A DNA stretch of 35,131 bases from Acidimicrobiaceae bacterium (GCA_027365385.1 DAHXNN010000072.1:1-35131), one strand, 5' to 3'. Positions 1 through 9,564 are shown, counted from the first letter of the stretch. Made by a program: numbers and translations. The notes: generated from the sequence alone by a model not told the origin.

Positions 1-2
1 GG

Positions 3-935
3 GCTCGCCAGCTCGAGCAGGCCGGCGTCCACGTCGTCTACGGGGTCGTCGGGCTGAAGACGCACTCGAAGACGTCGCTCGTCGTCCGCCGGGAGGAGGA
101 CGGCATCCGTCGCTACTGCCACATCGGCACCGGCAACTACAACTCCGACACGGCCCGCGTCTACGAGGACATCGGTATCCTCTCGTGTGACCCGGACCTC
201 GGGGCGGATCTGATCGACCTGTTCAACCATCTCACCGGCTTCTCCCGCCCGAGCCATTCGAGGTCGCTCGTGCTCGCACCGGACCGCTTCCGTCCCTGGA
301 TCCTCGAGCAGATCGCCGCTGAAGGTGCAGCCGGTCCGGACGGCCATGTCACCATCAAGGTGAACGGGCTGACCGACCCCGAGGTCATCGACGCCCTCTA
401 CGCAGCCTCCCAGGCAGGTGCTCGGATCGAGCTCGTCGTCCGCAGCGTCTGCTCGCTGCGTCCCGGCGTCCCCGGGCTCTCGGAGACGGTGACCGTCCGC
501 TCGATCGTCGGTCGCTTCCTCGAGCACTCTCGCGTCTACCGCTTCGGTCGCCCGTCGGACGAGGTCGCGGCTCTCATGGCGACTCGGGACGACCCCGATC
601 TCGACGCCGGAGGCGGCATCGCGGCGGGGGAGATCGGTGGCCGGCCGGCCAGCGGTCGTCCGGGCCGCTACTTCATCGGGTCAGCCGACCTCATGGAGCG
701 CAATCTCGACCGGCGCATCGAGACGATCGTGCCGATCGCCAGCCCCGAGCTCTGCGCGCGCATCGAGGACGGCCTGCGTCTCGACCTTGCCGACGACACC
801 AACAGCTGGATCCTCGACGGAGACGGCAGGTGGCGGCGCCTCGTTTCGACGCGGCACACGAGCGCCCAGGTGCGCCTGCAGCAGCTGGCCGACGAGCGCG
901 CGCGGCGGCGTCATGCCGTCGAGACGGTCGTCTGA
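3..935 (+). CDS. ppk1: Polyphosphate kinase 1, C-terminal part (5' truncated by window)
   Basis: Frame-3 translation ARQLEQAGVHVVYGVVGLKTHSKTSLVVRRE...YCHIGTGNYNSDTARVYEDIG...SVCSLRPGVPGLSETVTVRSIVGRFLEHSRVYRFGR is characteristic of PPK1; followed directly by ppx. Confidence 0.95.
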   Translation, partial: ARQLEQAGVHVVYGVVGLKTHSKTSLVVRREEDGIRRYCHIGTGNYNSDTARVYEDIGILSCDPDLGADLIDLFNHLTGFSRPSHSRSLVLAPDRFRPWILEQIAAEGAAGPDGHVTIKVNGLTDPEVIDALYAASQAGARIELVVRSVCSLRPGVPGLSETVTVRSIVGRFLEHSRVYRFGRPSDEVAALMATRDDPDLDAGGGIAAGEIGGRPASGRPGRYFIGSADLMERNLDRRIETIVPIASPELCARIEDGLRLDLADDTNSWILDGDGRWRRLVSTRHTSAQVRLQQLADERARRRHAVETVV

Positions 936-941
936 GCCGCC

Positions 942-2567
942 GTGAGGATCGGTGCGCTCGACCTCGGCAGCAACTCGTTCCATCTCCTCGTCGTCGAGGC
1001 ACGCCTCGACGGGAGCTTCGTCCCGCTCGCCCGGGAGCGAGAGATGCTCCGTCTCGGCGACCTCGTCGCGCGGACGGGATCGATCGGTCCAGAGGCGATG
1101 GACCGCGGCATCGAGGTCATCCGGCGCTTCCGGAGCGTGTGCGAGGCACAGCGAGCCGACGAGATCGTCGCGCTCGGCACGGCGGCGCTGCGAGAGGCGG
1201 TCGACTCCGTGCTCTTCGTCGACCGAGTGCGCGAGGAGACCGGCGTCACCATCCAGGTCGTGGACGGACTGCGCGAGGCCGAGCTGATCTTCACTGCAGT
1301 GAGGTCGAGCGTCCTGATCGACCCGGGGCCTGCGCTCGTCGCCGACCTCGGCGGAGGGAGCCTCGAGATCATGGTCGGCGATCGAGGGGGGCTCGCCTTT
1401 GCTGCCAGCGTTCGCCTCGGGGTGGGCCGGCTGACAGCCGAGCTCGTCACCTCCGACCCCCCGAGCGCGAATGACCGGGAGCGCCTCGTCGAGCGCGTCC
1501 GCGGCGAGCTGGCGGGCGTCCTCGACGAGGCGCTCGAGGCGAAGCCCGTGATGCTCATCGGATCGAGCGGCACCTTCATCTCGATCGCCCGTATGGCGGC
1601 CGCGCACAGAGACGGCGTCGCGCCCAGCCGCATCAACCAGCTCTCCGTGTCGGCGACGGACATCGCTGCGGTCTCGCGCCGGGTCTTCTCGTCGACAGCC
1701 GCGGAGCGGGCGCGCCTTGCCGGTAGCGACGCCCGGCGTGCCGAGCTCCTCCCGGCGGGTTTCGCGGTCCTCGAACAGCTCATGGAGGCGTCTTCGCTCG
1801 ACGAGCTCACCGTCAGCGAGTGGGCGCTGCGAGAGGGCATCGTGCTGGCGGCCATCGGTGCGCACGACAGGGCCGAGCTGGCCGAGGATCCCCGGGCGCT
1901 GCGTCGTTCGTCGGTGCTCGCACTCTGCCGGCGGTCCAACTGGCGACCCCGCCACGGCAGGCAGGTCGCCCTCCTCGCCGGCGAGCTGTTCGACGGCACC
2001 GCGGAGCTCCACGGTCTCGGCCCGGACAGCCGGGAGCTGCTGGAGCTGGCGGCGCTGCTGCACGACATCGGCGAGCACGTCAGTCGGCACGGCCACGACC
2101 GGCACACGGCCTACCTCGTCGAGAACGGCGGCCTGCGGGGCTTCTCGCCGGCCGAGGTGCGCAAGCTCGCGGTCCTCGGCCGGTACCACGTGCGCGGCAC
2201 GCCGAAGGCGAGCTTCGAGCCGTTCGACGCCCTCGACGCGGCCGACCGGGCCGAGGTGACGACCCTCGTCGCGCTCCTGCGGGTCGCCGACGCGCTCGAC
2301 GCGACACATGCCTCGCTCGTCGAGCACGTCGGACTCGAGCCCGCGTCGGTACCGAGACCCGGCGGGCGAGCCGACTCCCCGGCGGGACTGCGTCAGCTCG
2401 ACCTCGTGGTCGAAGGGCACGGCGACGTCGAGCTGGAGCTGTGGTCCGTCCGGCGCAAGCAGGAGCTGTTCGAGAAGGTCTTCGAGTGTGATCTCGGCCT
2501 CCGGCTCGTCCGGCTCCGGCGTGTGCCCTACGACCCGGATCGGGCTGGCGGCGCCGGCCTGTCCTGA
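942..2567 (+). CDS. ppx: Exopolyphosphatase / Ppx-GppA family phosphatase with C-terminal HD-like domain
   Basis: MRIGALDLGSNSFHLLVVEA N-terminus; ADLGGGSLEIMVG motif; C-terminal LLHDIGEHVSRHGHDRHTAYLVENGG HD-type region. Confidence 0.93.
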   Translation: MRIGALDLGSNSFHLLVVEARLDGSFVPLAREREMLRLGDLVARTGSIGPEAMDRGIEVIRRFRSVCEAQRADEIVALGTAALREAVDSVLFVDRVREETGVTIQVVDGLREAELIFTAVRSSVLIDPGPALVADLGGGSLEIMVGDRGGLAFAASVRLGVGRLTAELVTSDPPSANDRERLVERVRGELAGVLDEALEAKPVMLIGSSGTFISIARMAAAHRDGVAPSRINQLSVSATDIAAVSRRVFSSTAAERARLAGSDARRAELLPAGFAVLEQLMEASSLDELTVSEWALREGIVLAAIGAHDRAELAEDPRALRRSSVLALCRRSNWRPRHGRQVALLAGELFDGTAELHGLGPDSRELLELAALLHDIGEHVSRHGHDRHTAYLVENGGLRGFSPAEVRKLAVLGRYHVRGTPKASFEPFDALDAADRAEVTTLVALLRVADALDATHASLVEHVGLEPASVPRPGGRADSPAGLRQLDLVVEGHGDVELELWSVRRKQELFEKVFECDLGLRLVRLRRVPYDPDRAGGAGLS

Positions 2568-3889
2568 CGCCGTCGAGGGCCGCCAGGTCGGCCGCCGGGT
2601 GCGCCGCTCGGAGGGCTCTTCCGATCGTCACGCTGGGAGCCGTCGATCGGTTCGACCGGTGCAGTGGTGACGGGGATGGGCACCGTCGGGTCCGCAGGCG
2701 TCGCCTCGGTCGCCATGTCACGTAGCGCGCGGCTGCGCGCACCGAGGGACGAGCCTCGCGGCACCCTCAGGCTCACGTAGGCCGCTGCGCCGACGGGGAT
2801 CGGTATCCAGAAGTTGACGAGGCGCCAGGCGAGCACGGCGAGCGTCGCGGGGCTCCGGGTGACACCGAAGCTCACGAGGAGAGCAGGGGCCGCGGCGTCG
2901 ATCAGGCCGAGCCCTCCAGGGGTGACGGGGATGACGGCGAGGACGTTCGCGATCCCGTAGGCGGCGAAGAGCTCGAACGGGTTGACGTAGATCCCGAACG
3001 CCGCGACGAACGACCACAGTGACGCCGCGTCGAGCAGCCAATTGAGCACGGCCCAGCGCAACGCGCGGCGCAGCAGGCCGCGGTCCGTAGCGAGGTCGCG
3101 GAGCGAGGTGCCGAGCCGTCGGACGAGCAGCTCGACGCGGTCCGGGTCGAGCCGGGGGACCCTGCGGCCGAGGGCCCGGGCGAAGCGGATCGCACCGTCC
3201 TCGCCGTGGGTGAGGGAGTAGACGAGCGCTCCGACGACGAGGAGCACGAGCATCCCGACGAGCGCCACGACGACGTAGATCGGGTGGAAGCCGGCGATCG
3301 GGATCGAGATGACTAGCGAGCACCAGAGCAGCGCGTTGAGGACGACGGCGGAGCCAATGCCCTGCGTGGCCATCGCGAACGCGGCATCGGCACCGTTCAC
3401 GCCGTTGCGGGTGAGCAGGCGGTAGCCGAGACCCGCGCTTCCCGCGCTGCCACCCGGCAGGACGTGGGACACCGCGAGGCCGGAGAGGTCGATACGGATG
3501 ATGGTGGAGTAGCTGGGCCGTGTGCCGGGAAGCAGCGAGCGGGAGAGCAGCCCGTAGGAGGCGAGAGAGGCCGCCTCGAACAGGAAGCCGGCGACGACCC
3601 AGCCGATCCGGATGTGTGTGAGCAGGTAGAGGTGCCTGCTCGCGCCGACGAGCTCGGGTGCCACGACGTACTCGAGCAGCAGAAGCAGCAAGAAGATGAC
3701 TGCACTGTGGCGGAGCGGTGCCGGCACGAGCGAGCGCCAGCTGCGCCTGGTCGGGACGGCTGTCGGCTGCCGCTCCAGGGCAGGGTCCGCTGCGAGAGGC
3801 TGCTCCTCCACGGCGGGCTGCTGCTCCTCCACGGCGGGCTGCTGCTCGAGGTCCGCGCGCCTGGCCGGGCGCGCACCCGGTCGGCGCAT
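2528..3889 (-). CDS. YbhN/UPF0104 (lysylphosphatidylglycerol synthase TM-like) integral membrane protein
   Basis: Multiple TM segments; LPGGSAGSAGLGYRLLTRNGVNGADAAFAMATQGIGSAVVLNALL and VIPVTPGGLGLIDAA typical of the family. Confidence 0.8.
   Translation of the reverse strand: MRRPGARPARRADLEQQPAVEEQQPAVEEQPLAADPALERQPTAVPTRRSWRSLVPAPLRHSAVIFLLLLLLEYVVAPELVGASRHLYLLTHIRIGWVVAGFLFEAASLASYGLLSRSLLPGTRPSYSTIIRIDLSGLAVSHVLPGGSAGSAGLGYRLLTRNGVNGADAAFAMATQGIGSAVVLNALLWCSLVISIPIAGFHPIYVVVALVGMLVLLVVGALVYSLTHGEDGAIRFARALGRRVPRLDPDRVELLVRRLGTSLRDLATDRGLLRRALRWAVLNWLLDAASLWSFVAAFGIYVNPFELFAAYGIANVLAVIPVTPGGLGLIDAAAPALLVSFGVTRSPATLAVLAWRLVNFWIPIPVGAAAYVSLRVPRGSSLGARSRALRDMATEATPADPTVPIPVTTAPVEPIDGSQRDDRKSPPSGAPGGRPGGPRRRQDRPAPPARSGS
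3800..3841. repeat. Two exact 21-bp tandem copies (ctgctcctccacggcgggctg), third partial
   Basis: Read directly; on the minus strand encodes a 7-residue repeat (EEQQPAV) at the N-terminus of the YbhN-like protein. Confidence 0.9.
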
Positions 3890-4004
3890 TCCACCATGCT
3901 TGCACGGCTGGAGAGCGGACCGGTGCCGGAGCCGCCGGTCCCGTCACCGGGCATCCCCGCCGGGCATCCTCGCCGGGGAGCACCGCGTCGGCTTGACTGG
4001 GACG

Positions 4005-5210
4005 GTGAGCGATCCGGGGTCGAGCGATCGGGGGTCGAGCGATCCGGGCGCCAGCGAGCGGGGCGCCAGCGGTCCCGGTGCGCCGCGTCGGCCGTGGTGG
4101 GCGCCGGAGGAGCAGCAGGCGGCTGCTCGCGCGATCGAGCGGCTCGTCCTCCGGTCGGCCGTGCGTGTCGCGCTCGTCGGGCTCGCGACGGTCGCGCTCG
4201 CGACGCTGCTCTGGCGTCTCCGAGCCCTCGTGCTCCTGCTGTTCGTCGCGTTGTTCGTCGCGGTGCTGCTCGATCCCGCGGTCCGAGCGCTCAGCCGTCG
4301 AGGGCTCTCGCGTGCCGGGGCCACCGTGGCCGTCTACGTCGCCGGTGTGGTGGTGGCTGCCGCGCTCGCCTACGTGTTCGTCCATCCGATCGTCGGCTCG
4401 GCGACGACGTTCGCCCGCGAGCTGCCGAGCCTGGTGCGCCAGGCCGAGCAGGGCAAGGGTCAGGTGGGAAGGCTCGCGACGCGCCTGCACCTCCTGCGTT
4501 TCGTGAAGACCCACGCCCCGAAGCTCGAGAGCGTCATCTCGGGTCTCGGGAGGCCCGTGCTCTCCGTGGGCCGCACGGTGGTGAGTGGCGTCGTGAGCGC
4601 CGCGACCATCGCTGTCGTGAGCTTCTTCCTCCTGCTCGAGGCGCCGAGCATTGCCTCCACGATCCTTTCCTGGATGCGTCCCGAGCGCGCCGGGCTCGCT
4701 CGCCGGGTGGCGGACGACATGGCTCGCCAGGTGACGGGCTTCATGCTCGGCAACCTCGCGACCTCCGTCATCGCCGGCATCGTCGTCTACGTCGCCCTCC
4801 AGATCACCGGCGTCCCGTTCGCTGGAGTGCTCGCGATCTGGGTCGGCCTCGTCGACTTCCTGCCGATGATCGGAGGGCTGCTCGCGGGCATCCCCGCCGT
4901 CGGCGTGGCATTCCTGCACTCCGTCGTCGCCGGCGTCGTGACGATCGTCGTCTTCCTCGTCTACCAGCAGATCGAGAACCACGTCCTCTACCCGGTGATC
5001 ATGAGCAGGACGGTGCGCTTGAACCCGCTGTTCATCCTGCTAGCGGTGCTGGTCGGCGCCGAGGTGGGCTCCGTCGTCGGCTCGGCGTTCGGAGGGCTGT
5101 GCGGTGCATTGCTCGCGGTGCCGGGGGCCGGCGGGGCCCAGGTCGTGGCTCGTGCGATCACGGAGGACCGCCGACGGCGTGCCCCGGTGGGACGGATGCC
5201 GGCGGACTAA
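4005..5210 (+). CDS. AI-2E/PerM family transporter
   Basis: GTG start at 4005 preferred over the longer ORF at 3696; GVLAIWVGLVDFLPMIGGLLAGIPAVGVAFLHS and YQQIENHVLYPVIMSRTVRLNPLFILLAVLVGAEVGSVVG are hallmark PerM/AI-2E segments. Confidence 0.88.
   Translation: MSDPGSSDRGSSDPGASERGASGPGAPRRPWWAPEEQQAAARAIERLVLRSAVRVALVGLATVALATLLWRLRALVLLLFVALFVAVLLDPAVRALSRRGLSRAGATVAVYVAGVVVAAALAYVFVHPIVGSATTFARELPSLVRQAEQGKGQVGRLATRLHLLRFVKTHAPKLESVISGLGRPVLSVGRTVVSGVVSAATIAVVSFFLLLEAPSIASTILSWMRPERAGLARRVADDMARQVTGFMLGNLATSVIAGIVVYVALQITGVPFAGVLAIWVGLVDFLPMIGGLLAGIPAVGVAFLHSVVAGVVTIVVFLVYQQIENHVLYPVIMSRTVRLNPLFILLAVLVGAEVGSVVGSAFGGLCGALLAVPGAGGAQVVARAITEDRRRRAPVGRMPAD
4011..4070 (+). repeat. Four degenerate 15-bp tandem units encoding DPGSS/DRGSS/DPGAS/ERGAS
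   Basis: gatccggggtcgagc gatcgggggtcgagc gatccgggcgccagc gagcggggcgccagc. Confidence 0.9.
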
Positions 5211-5219
5211 GTTCTGGTC

Positions 5220-5969
5220 GTGCGCATCCTGGTCGTGCTCCCCACCTACAACGAGAGCGCGACCATCGCGCGGATCCTGCTCAGGGTGCGCGAGAGCCTC
5301 CCGGCGGCGGACGTTCTCGTCGTCGACGACTCGTCGCCTGACGGCACGGCGAAGCTCGCTCTCGAGGTGGCAGACGAGATCGGCCAGATCGAGGTGCTGT
5401 CGCGCTCGTCGAAGGACGGTCTCGGGCCGGCCTACCGGGCGGGATTCGCTTGGGGCCTCTCGCGCGGCTACGAGGCTTTCGTCGAGATGGACTCTGACTT
5501 CTCCCACGACCCTGCCGACCTGCCGCGCATCGTGGCGCCACTCGAGCAGGGCTACGAGGTCGCGATCGGGTCGCGCTACGTGCCAGGCGGCTCCATCCCC
5601 GATTGGACGACGAGCCGCCGGCTGCTCTCCCGGGGCGGCAACCTCTATGCCGAGCTGCTCCTCTCGCTCGGCGTGAAGGACTCGACGGCCGGCTACCGGG
5701 CCTACGCCGCGACGGTCTTGCGCGGGATCGACCTCGAGACGGTCCGTGCCGACGGCTATGGCTTCCAGATAGAGATGACCTATCGCGCGAAGTGCGCGGG
5801 AGCGCGTATCGCCGAAGTGCCGATCCGCTTCGTCGACCGGACCGAGGGGACGTCGAAGATGTCGACGCGGACCGTCTCGGAGGCACTGCGCCTCGTGACG
5901 GTCTGGGGGTTCGAGCGGGTCGCTGGAAGGGCGCCTGCCAGAGGTCTCGCGGTGAAGCGCTCGCTGTAG
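5220..5969 (+). CDS. Polyprenol monophosphomannose synthase-like GT2 glycosyltransferase
   Basis: MRILVVLPTYNESATIARILLRVRESLPAADVLVVDDSSPDGT...VEMDSDFSHDPADLPRI...GSRYVPGGSIPDW: DPM1-like family. Confidence 0.9.
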   Translation: MRILVVLPTYNESATIARILLRVRESLPAADVLVVDDSSPDGTAKLALEVADEIGQIEVLSRSSKDGLGPAYRAGFAWGLSRGYEAFVEMDSDFSHDPADLPRIVAPLEQGYEVAIGSRYVPGGSIPDWTTSRRLLSRGGNLYAELLLSLGVKDSTAGYRAYAATVLRGIDLETVRADGYGFQIEMTYRAKCAGARIAEVPIRFVDRTEGTSKMSTRTVSEALRLVTVWGFERVAGRAPARGLAVKRSL

Positions 5970-5974
5970 CTGCA

Positions 5975-5993
5975 GGGCCCGACCGCCGGGCCC
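5975..5993. terminator. GC-rich hairpin between convergent GT2 and menF
   Basis: GGGCCCG-accgc-CGGGCCC, 7-bp perfect stem, no U tract, between two convergent stops. Confidence 0.55.
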
Positions 5994-6014
5994 CGCGCCT
6001 CGCGGGTGTCCACC

Positions 6015-6050
6015 GGGTCAGGGACGTACAGCGGGTCAGGGACGTACAGC
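6015..6050. repeat. Exact 18-bp tandem duplication of the menF 3' end including its stop codon
   Basis: gggtcagggacgtacagc x2; on the minus strand GCT GTA CGT CCC TGA CCC twice. Confidence 0.92.
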
Positions 6051-7367
6051 GGCCGCGAGCAGGGCCTGGAGCTTCAGCTGGGTCTCTGCCAGCTCCGCTG
6101 CCGGGTCGGACCCCGCCACGACGCCGACGCCGGCCATGAGGCGAGCGCTCGGACCGTCGACGAGCGCGCTGCGGATCCCGATCCACCACTCGCCGTCGCC
6201 GTCCGCTCGCACCCATCCCACAGGACCCGCGAAGCGGTCTCGGTCCAGATCCTCGAACTTGGCGAGGTAGTCGAGAGCGGCGTCTCGCGGCCAGCCGCCG
6301 ACCGCGGGCGTCGGGTGGAGCGCAGCCGCCAGCGCGAGCGCACCTGGAGGTGGCTCGGCGGGTGCGATCTCGCCGGTGATGCGCGTCGCGAGGTGGGCGA
6401 CGTTGCGGAGCTCGAGCAGGTGCGGCACCTCTGGAGCCTCGAGTCGGAGGCAGAGCGGACCGAGCGCGGTGAGGATCGCGTCGACGACGATGCGGTGCTC
6501 CGCTCGCTCCTTGGCAGACGAGAGCAGGCTAGCGCCGAGGTGCCGGTCCTCGTCCGGGTCGCCGCTGCGGGCGATGGTGCCTGCGAGCGGCTGCGAGACG
6601 ACCTCGCGACCTGACCGCCGCACGAGCAGCTCGGGGCTCGCACCGACGAAGCCGTCGACGGCGAAGGCGAGGCAGGACGGGTGGAGGGTCCTCAGGCGCT
6701 CGAGGAGGTGGTGCTGGCGGAAGGGGCGGTCCGCGAGCACCGCGACCTCCCGCACGAGGACGACCTTGTCGATCTCGCCGGCACGGATCGCCTCCACGGC
6801 ACGCGTGACCCGCTGGCGGAAGTCCTCGTGCGACCGGGCGGACCCGAGCTCGAAGGACTCGGGGGGCGGAGCGCTCTCGTCCGGCTGGGACGTGTCGGCC
6901 CGCCCGGCGAAGGGGAAGCGGTCAAGCGCCGTCGCTACGGCGCCCGGGGTCCCGACGACGGTGGCCCGGACGCCAGAGCCGTCGGCGACGACGGCTACCT
7001 CGGGCACGACGAGGGCAGAGCGTGCTGCCGGGTCGAAGGCGAGGGCGCCGAGCGCGAGCGGTCCAGGCCCTTCTGACGATCGCGCCCGTGCCGTCGAAGG
7101 AGCAGGCGGCAGCGCTGCGAGCCGCGCCTCGGCGGCCCGTACGCCGGGGCGGTCGTCGGTGCCGGACGCCAGCTCGAGACGGTGCGCAACTCCCCAGGTG
7201 AGGACCGAGGCGCCGTCGCGCTCGAGCACGCGACCGGCCGCGTACGCGTGGCGACGGGCCGCGGCGAGCACGTCCCGGTCGACCTCGGCCGAGGCCCAGC
7301 ACAGCTCGCTCGTCGGCGTCATGGCGCCCGTGTCACGTGCCACGGCGCTGCCGGTGCTCGGCGTCAC
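6036..7367 (-). CDS. menF: Isochorismate synthase (menaquinone pathway; chorismate-utilising family)
   Basis: KVVLVREVAV...SPELLVRRSGREVVSQPLAGTIARSGDPDEDRHLGASLLSSAKERAEHRIVVDAI...HPTPAVGGWPRDAALDYL; adjacent menG. GTG at 7367 overlaps menG stop (ATG at 7322 is an alternative). Confidence 0.88.
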   Translation of the reverse strand: MTPSTGSAVARDTGAMTPTSELCWASAEVDRDVLAAARRHAYAAGRVLERDGASVLTWGVAHRLELASGTDDRPGVRAAEARLAALPPAPSTARARSSEGPGPLALGALAFDPAARSALVVPEVAVVADGSGVRATVVGTPGAVATALDRFPFAGRADTSQPDESAPPPESFELGSARSHEDFRQRVTRAVEAIRAGEIDKVVLVREVAVLADRPFRQHHLLERLRTLHPSCLAFAVDGFVGASPELLVRRSGREVVSQPLAGTIARSGDPDEDRHLGASLLSSAKERAEHRIVVDAILTALGPLCLRLEAPEVPHLLELRNVAHLATRITGEIAPAEPPPGALALAAALHPTPAVGGWPRDAALDYLAKFEDLDRDRFAGPVGWVRADGDGEWWIGIRSALVDGPSARLMAGVGVVAGSDPAAELAETQLKLQALLAAAVRP

Positions 7368-8053
7368 AGCCCTGTGACGGCGGGCGCCGAGAGGGGTCTC
7401 GCTCCGGTACGTGTCGCCGTCACGACCTGGGTGATGCCTCCGCTCAACTCGTGGTGGCGTGCGTCGGTGAAGCCGGCGGCGGTCACGGTGGCGAGAAGGT
7501 CTGCACGTGACGGCAAGTAGGCGACGGAGCGGGGCAGGTAGCGGTAGGCAGCTCCGTCGGACAGCAGCGCACCGAGCCGGGGCACGACCGCGTTGAACCA
7601 CACGCGGTGCCCGAGGCGCAGGAGAGGCGAGGCCGGCGAGTCGACCTCGAGCAGGGCGAGCCTGCCGCCAGGCCGGAGCACACGCCCGCACTCTGCGAGC
7701 ACGCCTGCGAGGTCGGCGAAGTTCCGCAGGGCGAATCCACTGACGACGCCGTCGAGAGCACCGTCGACGAACGGCAGGGCGGCGCCGTCTGCTTCCAGCA
7801 GGGGGGCACCTCCAGCCCGCGATGCCGCGAGCATGCCGAAGGACAGGTCGGCACCGACAGCACGAAAGCCGGCCGCTGCGAGCTCGCGGGTGAAGTCTCC
7901 TGTCCCGCAGGCGAGGTCGAGGACGAGCGAGGTCGGTGCGAGGAGGAGCATCCCGATCGTCCGCCTCCGCCACCCCTGGTCGAGCCCGAGCGTCATGAGG
8001 CGGTTCACGAGGTCGTAGCGGGGGGCGATCGTGTCGAACATCGACCGCACCAT
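7364..8053 (-). CDS. menG: Demethylmenaquinone methyltransferase (UbiE/MenG)
   Basis: MVRSMFDTIAPRYDLVNRLMTLGLDQGWRRRTI...VLDLACGTGDFTRELA; start chosen within a longer ORF. Confidence 0.92.
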   Translation of the reverse strand: MVRSMFDTIAPRYDLVNRLMTLGLDQGWRRRTIGMLLLAPTSLVLDLACGTGDFTRELAAAGFRAVGADLSFGMLAASRAGGAPLLEADGAALPFVDGALDGVVSGFALRNFADLAGVLAECGRVLRPGGRLALLEVDSPASPLLRLGHRVWFNAVVPRLGALLSDGAAYRYLPRSVAYLPSRADLLATVTAAGFTDARHHELSGGITQVVTATRTGARPLSAPAVTGL

Positions 8054-8114
8054 GGCGGCCTTCTCGGCCCCCTCGGGCAGGGGCGAGCCCGGCGTCCCTG
8101 CCGCGTGCCGGTGG

Positions 8115-8145
8115 CCGCCGGGCGCCCCGAGGGGGCGCTCGGCGG
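8115..8145. terminator. 14-bp GC hairpin (one G-U) downstream of small membrane protein gene
   Basis: CCGCCGGGCGCCCC-GAG-GGGGCGCTCGGCGG; no U tract. Confidence 0.5.
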
Positions 8146-8148
8146 GGC

Positions 8149-8511
8149 TCAGTGGAACCAGATCCTGTAGTAGGCGCGGCTCTGGTTGTGGAGGAGGAGC
8201 ACGACGAGCGCCACCTCGAAAAGCAGCGTCAGAAGGCCGCCACCCACGTAGCCGAGCGCGAGGAGCAAGAACGGCAGGACGGACGCGACGACCGCCGTCC
8301 GGTAGCCCCACTTGCGCTCGTTCGCGATCCCGTAGCCGCCCACCGCCTCCACGGCGACGAGGACGAGCTCGAGGCGACCGAGCCCTCCAGCGACAAGACC
8401 GAGGAGCAAGGAAAGCGCTGCGTTCCAGTACAGGAGCGCGACGGCGATCTGGAGGGTCTGCGGCTGGTGCGTCGGAAACCACCGCCGCTCGGTAAGGTGC
8501 GTGCTGGCCAC
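8149..8511 (-). CDS. Small integral membrane protein, conserved-hypothetical type
   Basis: 120 aa with several hydrophobic helices (ALLYWNAALSLLLGLVAGG, TAVVASVLPFLLLALGYVGGGLLTLLFEVALVVLLL). Confidence 0.65.
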   Translation of the reverse strand: MASTHLTERRWFPTHQPQTLQIAVALLYWNAALSLLLGLVAGGLGRLELVLVAVEAVGGYGIANERKWGYRTAVVASVLPFLLLALGYVGGGLLTLLFEVALVVLLLHNQSRAYYRIWFH

Positions 8512-8523
8512 GTCGTCATTCTG

Positions 8524-9564
8524 TCAGCTCGCGAGCCCGGGGGTCGCGCGCGCGGCGAGCTGCCCGCACGCTGCGTCGATCGAGCGGCCGCGCGTGCGTC
8601 GGACGGTGACGTTCACGCCGTGGCTCGCAAGGCGGTCGCGAAACGCCCGCACGCCGCCGGGCGGTGTCCCCGCGAGGCCGATGTCGAGACCGCCTGCCGT
8701 CGGGTTGAGCGGGATGAGGTTGACGTGCGCGCGCAGGGGAAGAGCGAGCGCGGCCAGCTCGTCGGCGTCGCGGCGCGTGTCGTTCACCGCGTCGATGAGC
8801 GCCCACTCGAACGACAGTCGCCGGTGCGTCGCCGCGACGTAGTCGGCGCAGGCCGTCATCAGGACCTCGAGCGGGTAGCGCCGCCCGAGCGGGACGAGGC
8901 TCGACCGCAGCTCGTCGTTCGCGGCGTGGAGCGAGACGGCGAGGTTGACCTGCAGCGGCTCCGCCGAGAGGCGCCGGATCCCCGGTACGACACCGACGGT
9001 GGAGATCGTCACGCGCCGGGCGCCGATGCCGACGTCGTGGACGATGTGGCGTACGGCGGTGAGGACGTTGTCGTAGTTCGCAAAGGGCTCTCCCATGCCC
9101 ATGAACACGACGTGGTCGAGGCGTCGTCCCGACATCCGTGCAGCGCGGGCGGCGAGCACGACCTGCTCGACGACCTCACCCGCCGTGAGCTGCCGCGTGT
9201 AGCCGGCCTGGCCGGTCGCGCAGAACGAGCACGCCATCGCGCAGCCTGCCTGGGAGGAGACGCACACGGTCGAGTGCCTGGGGTGGTGCATGAGCACCGT
9301 CTCGACCCGGGCGCCGCCGCCGAGCGCGACGACCCACTTCACCGTCTCGCCCCGGTCGGCCTGCCGCTCGGCCTCGATGCGGAGAGCCGGGGCGAGAGCG
9401 GGCTCGGCACCGAGTCGTGCGCGTAGCGCTCGTGGCAGGGTGGCGACGTCCCCTGGTTCCTCGAAGCGATGGTAGAGGGCGTCCCAGAGCTGGTCGATGC
9501 GGTAGCGGGGCTCGGCGCCGAGGAGGCGGCCGAGATCCTCGCGCGTGACGTCGTAGCGGCTCAC
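8524..9564 (-). CDS. rlmN: 23S rRNA (A2503-C2)/tRNA methyltransferase RlmN, radical SAM
   Basis: GCAMACSFCATGQAGYTRQLTAGEVVEQV (CxxxCxxC), VFMGMGEPFANYDNV, VNLIPLNPT; GTG start overlaps mshD stop. Confidence 0.95.
   Translation of the reverse strand: MSRYDVTREDLGRLLGAEPRYRIDQLWDALYHRFEEPGDVATLPRALRARLGAEPALAPALRIEAERQADRGETVKWVVALGGGARVETVLMHHPRHSTVCVSSQAGCAMACSFCATGQAGYTRQLTAGEVVEQVVLAARAARMSGRRLDHVVFMGMGEPFANYDNVLTAVRHIVHDVGIGARRVTISTVGVVPGIRRLSAEPLQVNLAVSLHAANDELRSSLVPLGRRYPLEVLMTACADYVAATHRRLSFEWALIDAVNDTRRDADELAALALPLRAHVNLIPLNPTAGGLDIGLAGTPPGGVRAFRDRLASHGVNVTVRRTRGRSIDAACGQLAARATPGLAS

Noticed and set aside
681-2420. 579-aa minus-strand ORF opposite ppk1/ppx, and similar long antisense ORFs (e.g. 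2718..4982, 24338..25456, 25225..27216, 27180..28628)
   Set aside because: Low-complexity Arg/Gly/Glu-rich translations antisense to well-recognised genes; expected from high GC and scarce stop codons.
3696-4004. N-terminal extension of the AI-2E transporter ORF
   Set aside because: Arg/Ser-rich, antisense to the YbhN-like gene; GTG 4005 is more plausible.
7368-7973. N-terminal extension of the menF ORF (645 aa)
   Set aside because: Out-of-frame reading of menG; recognisable MenF begins near 7322-7367.
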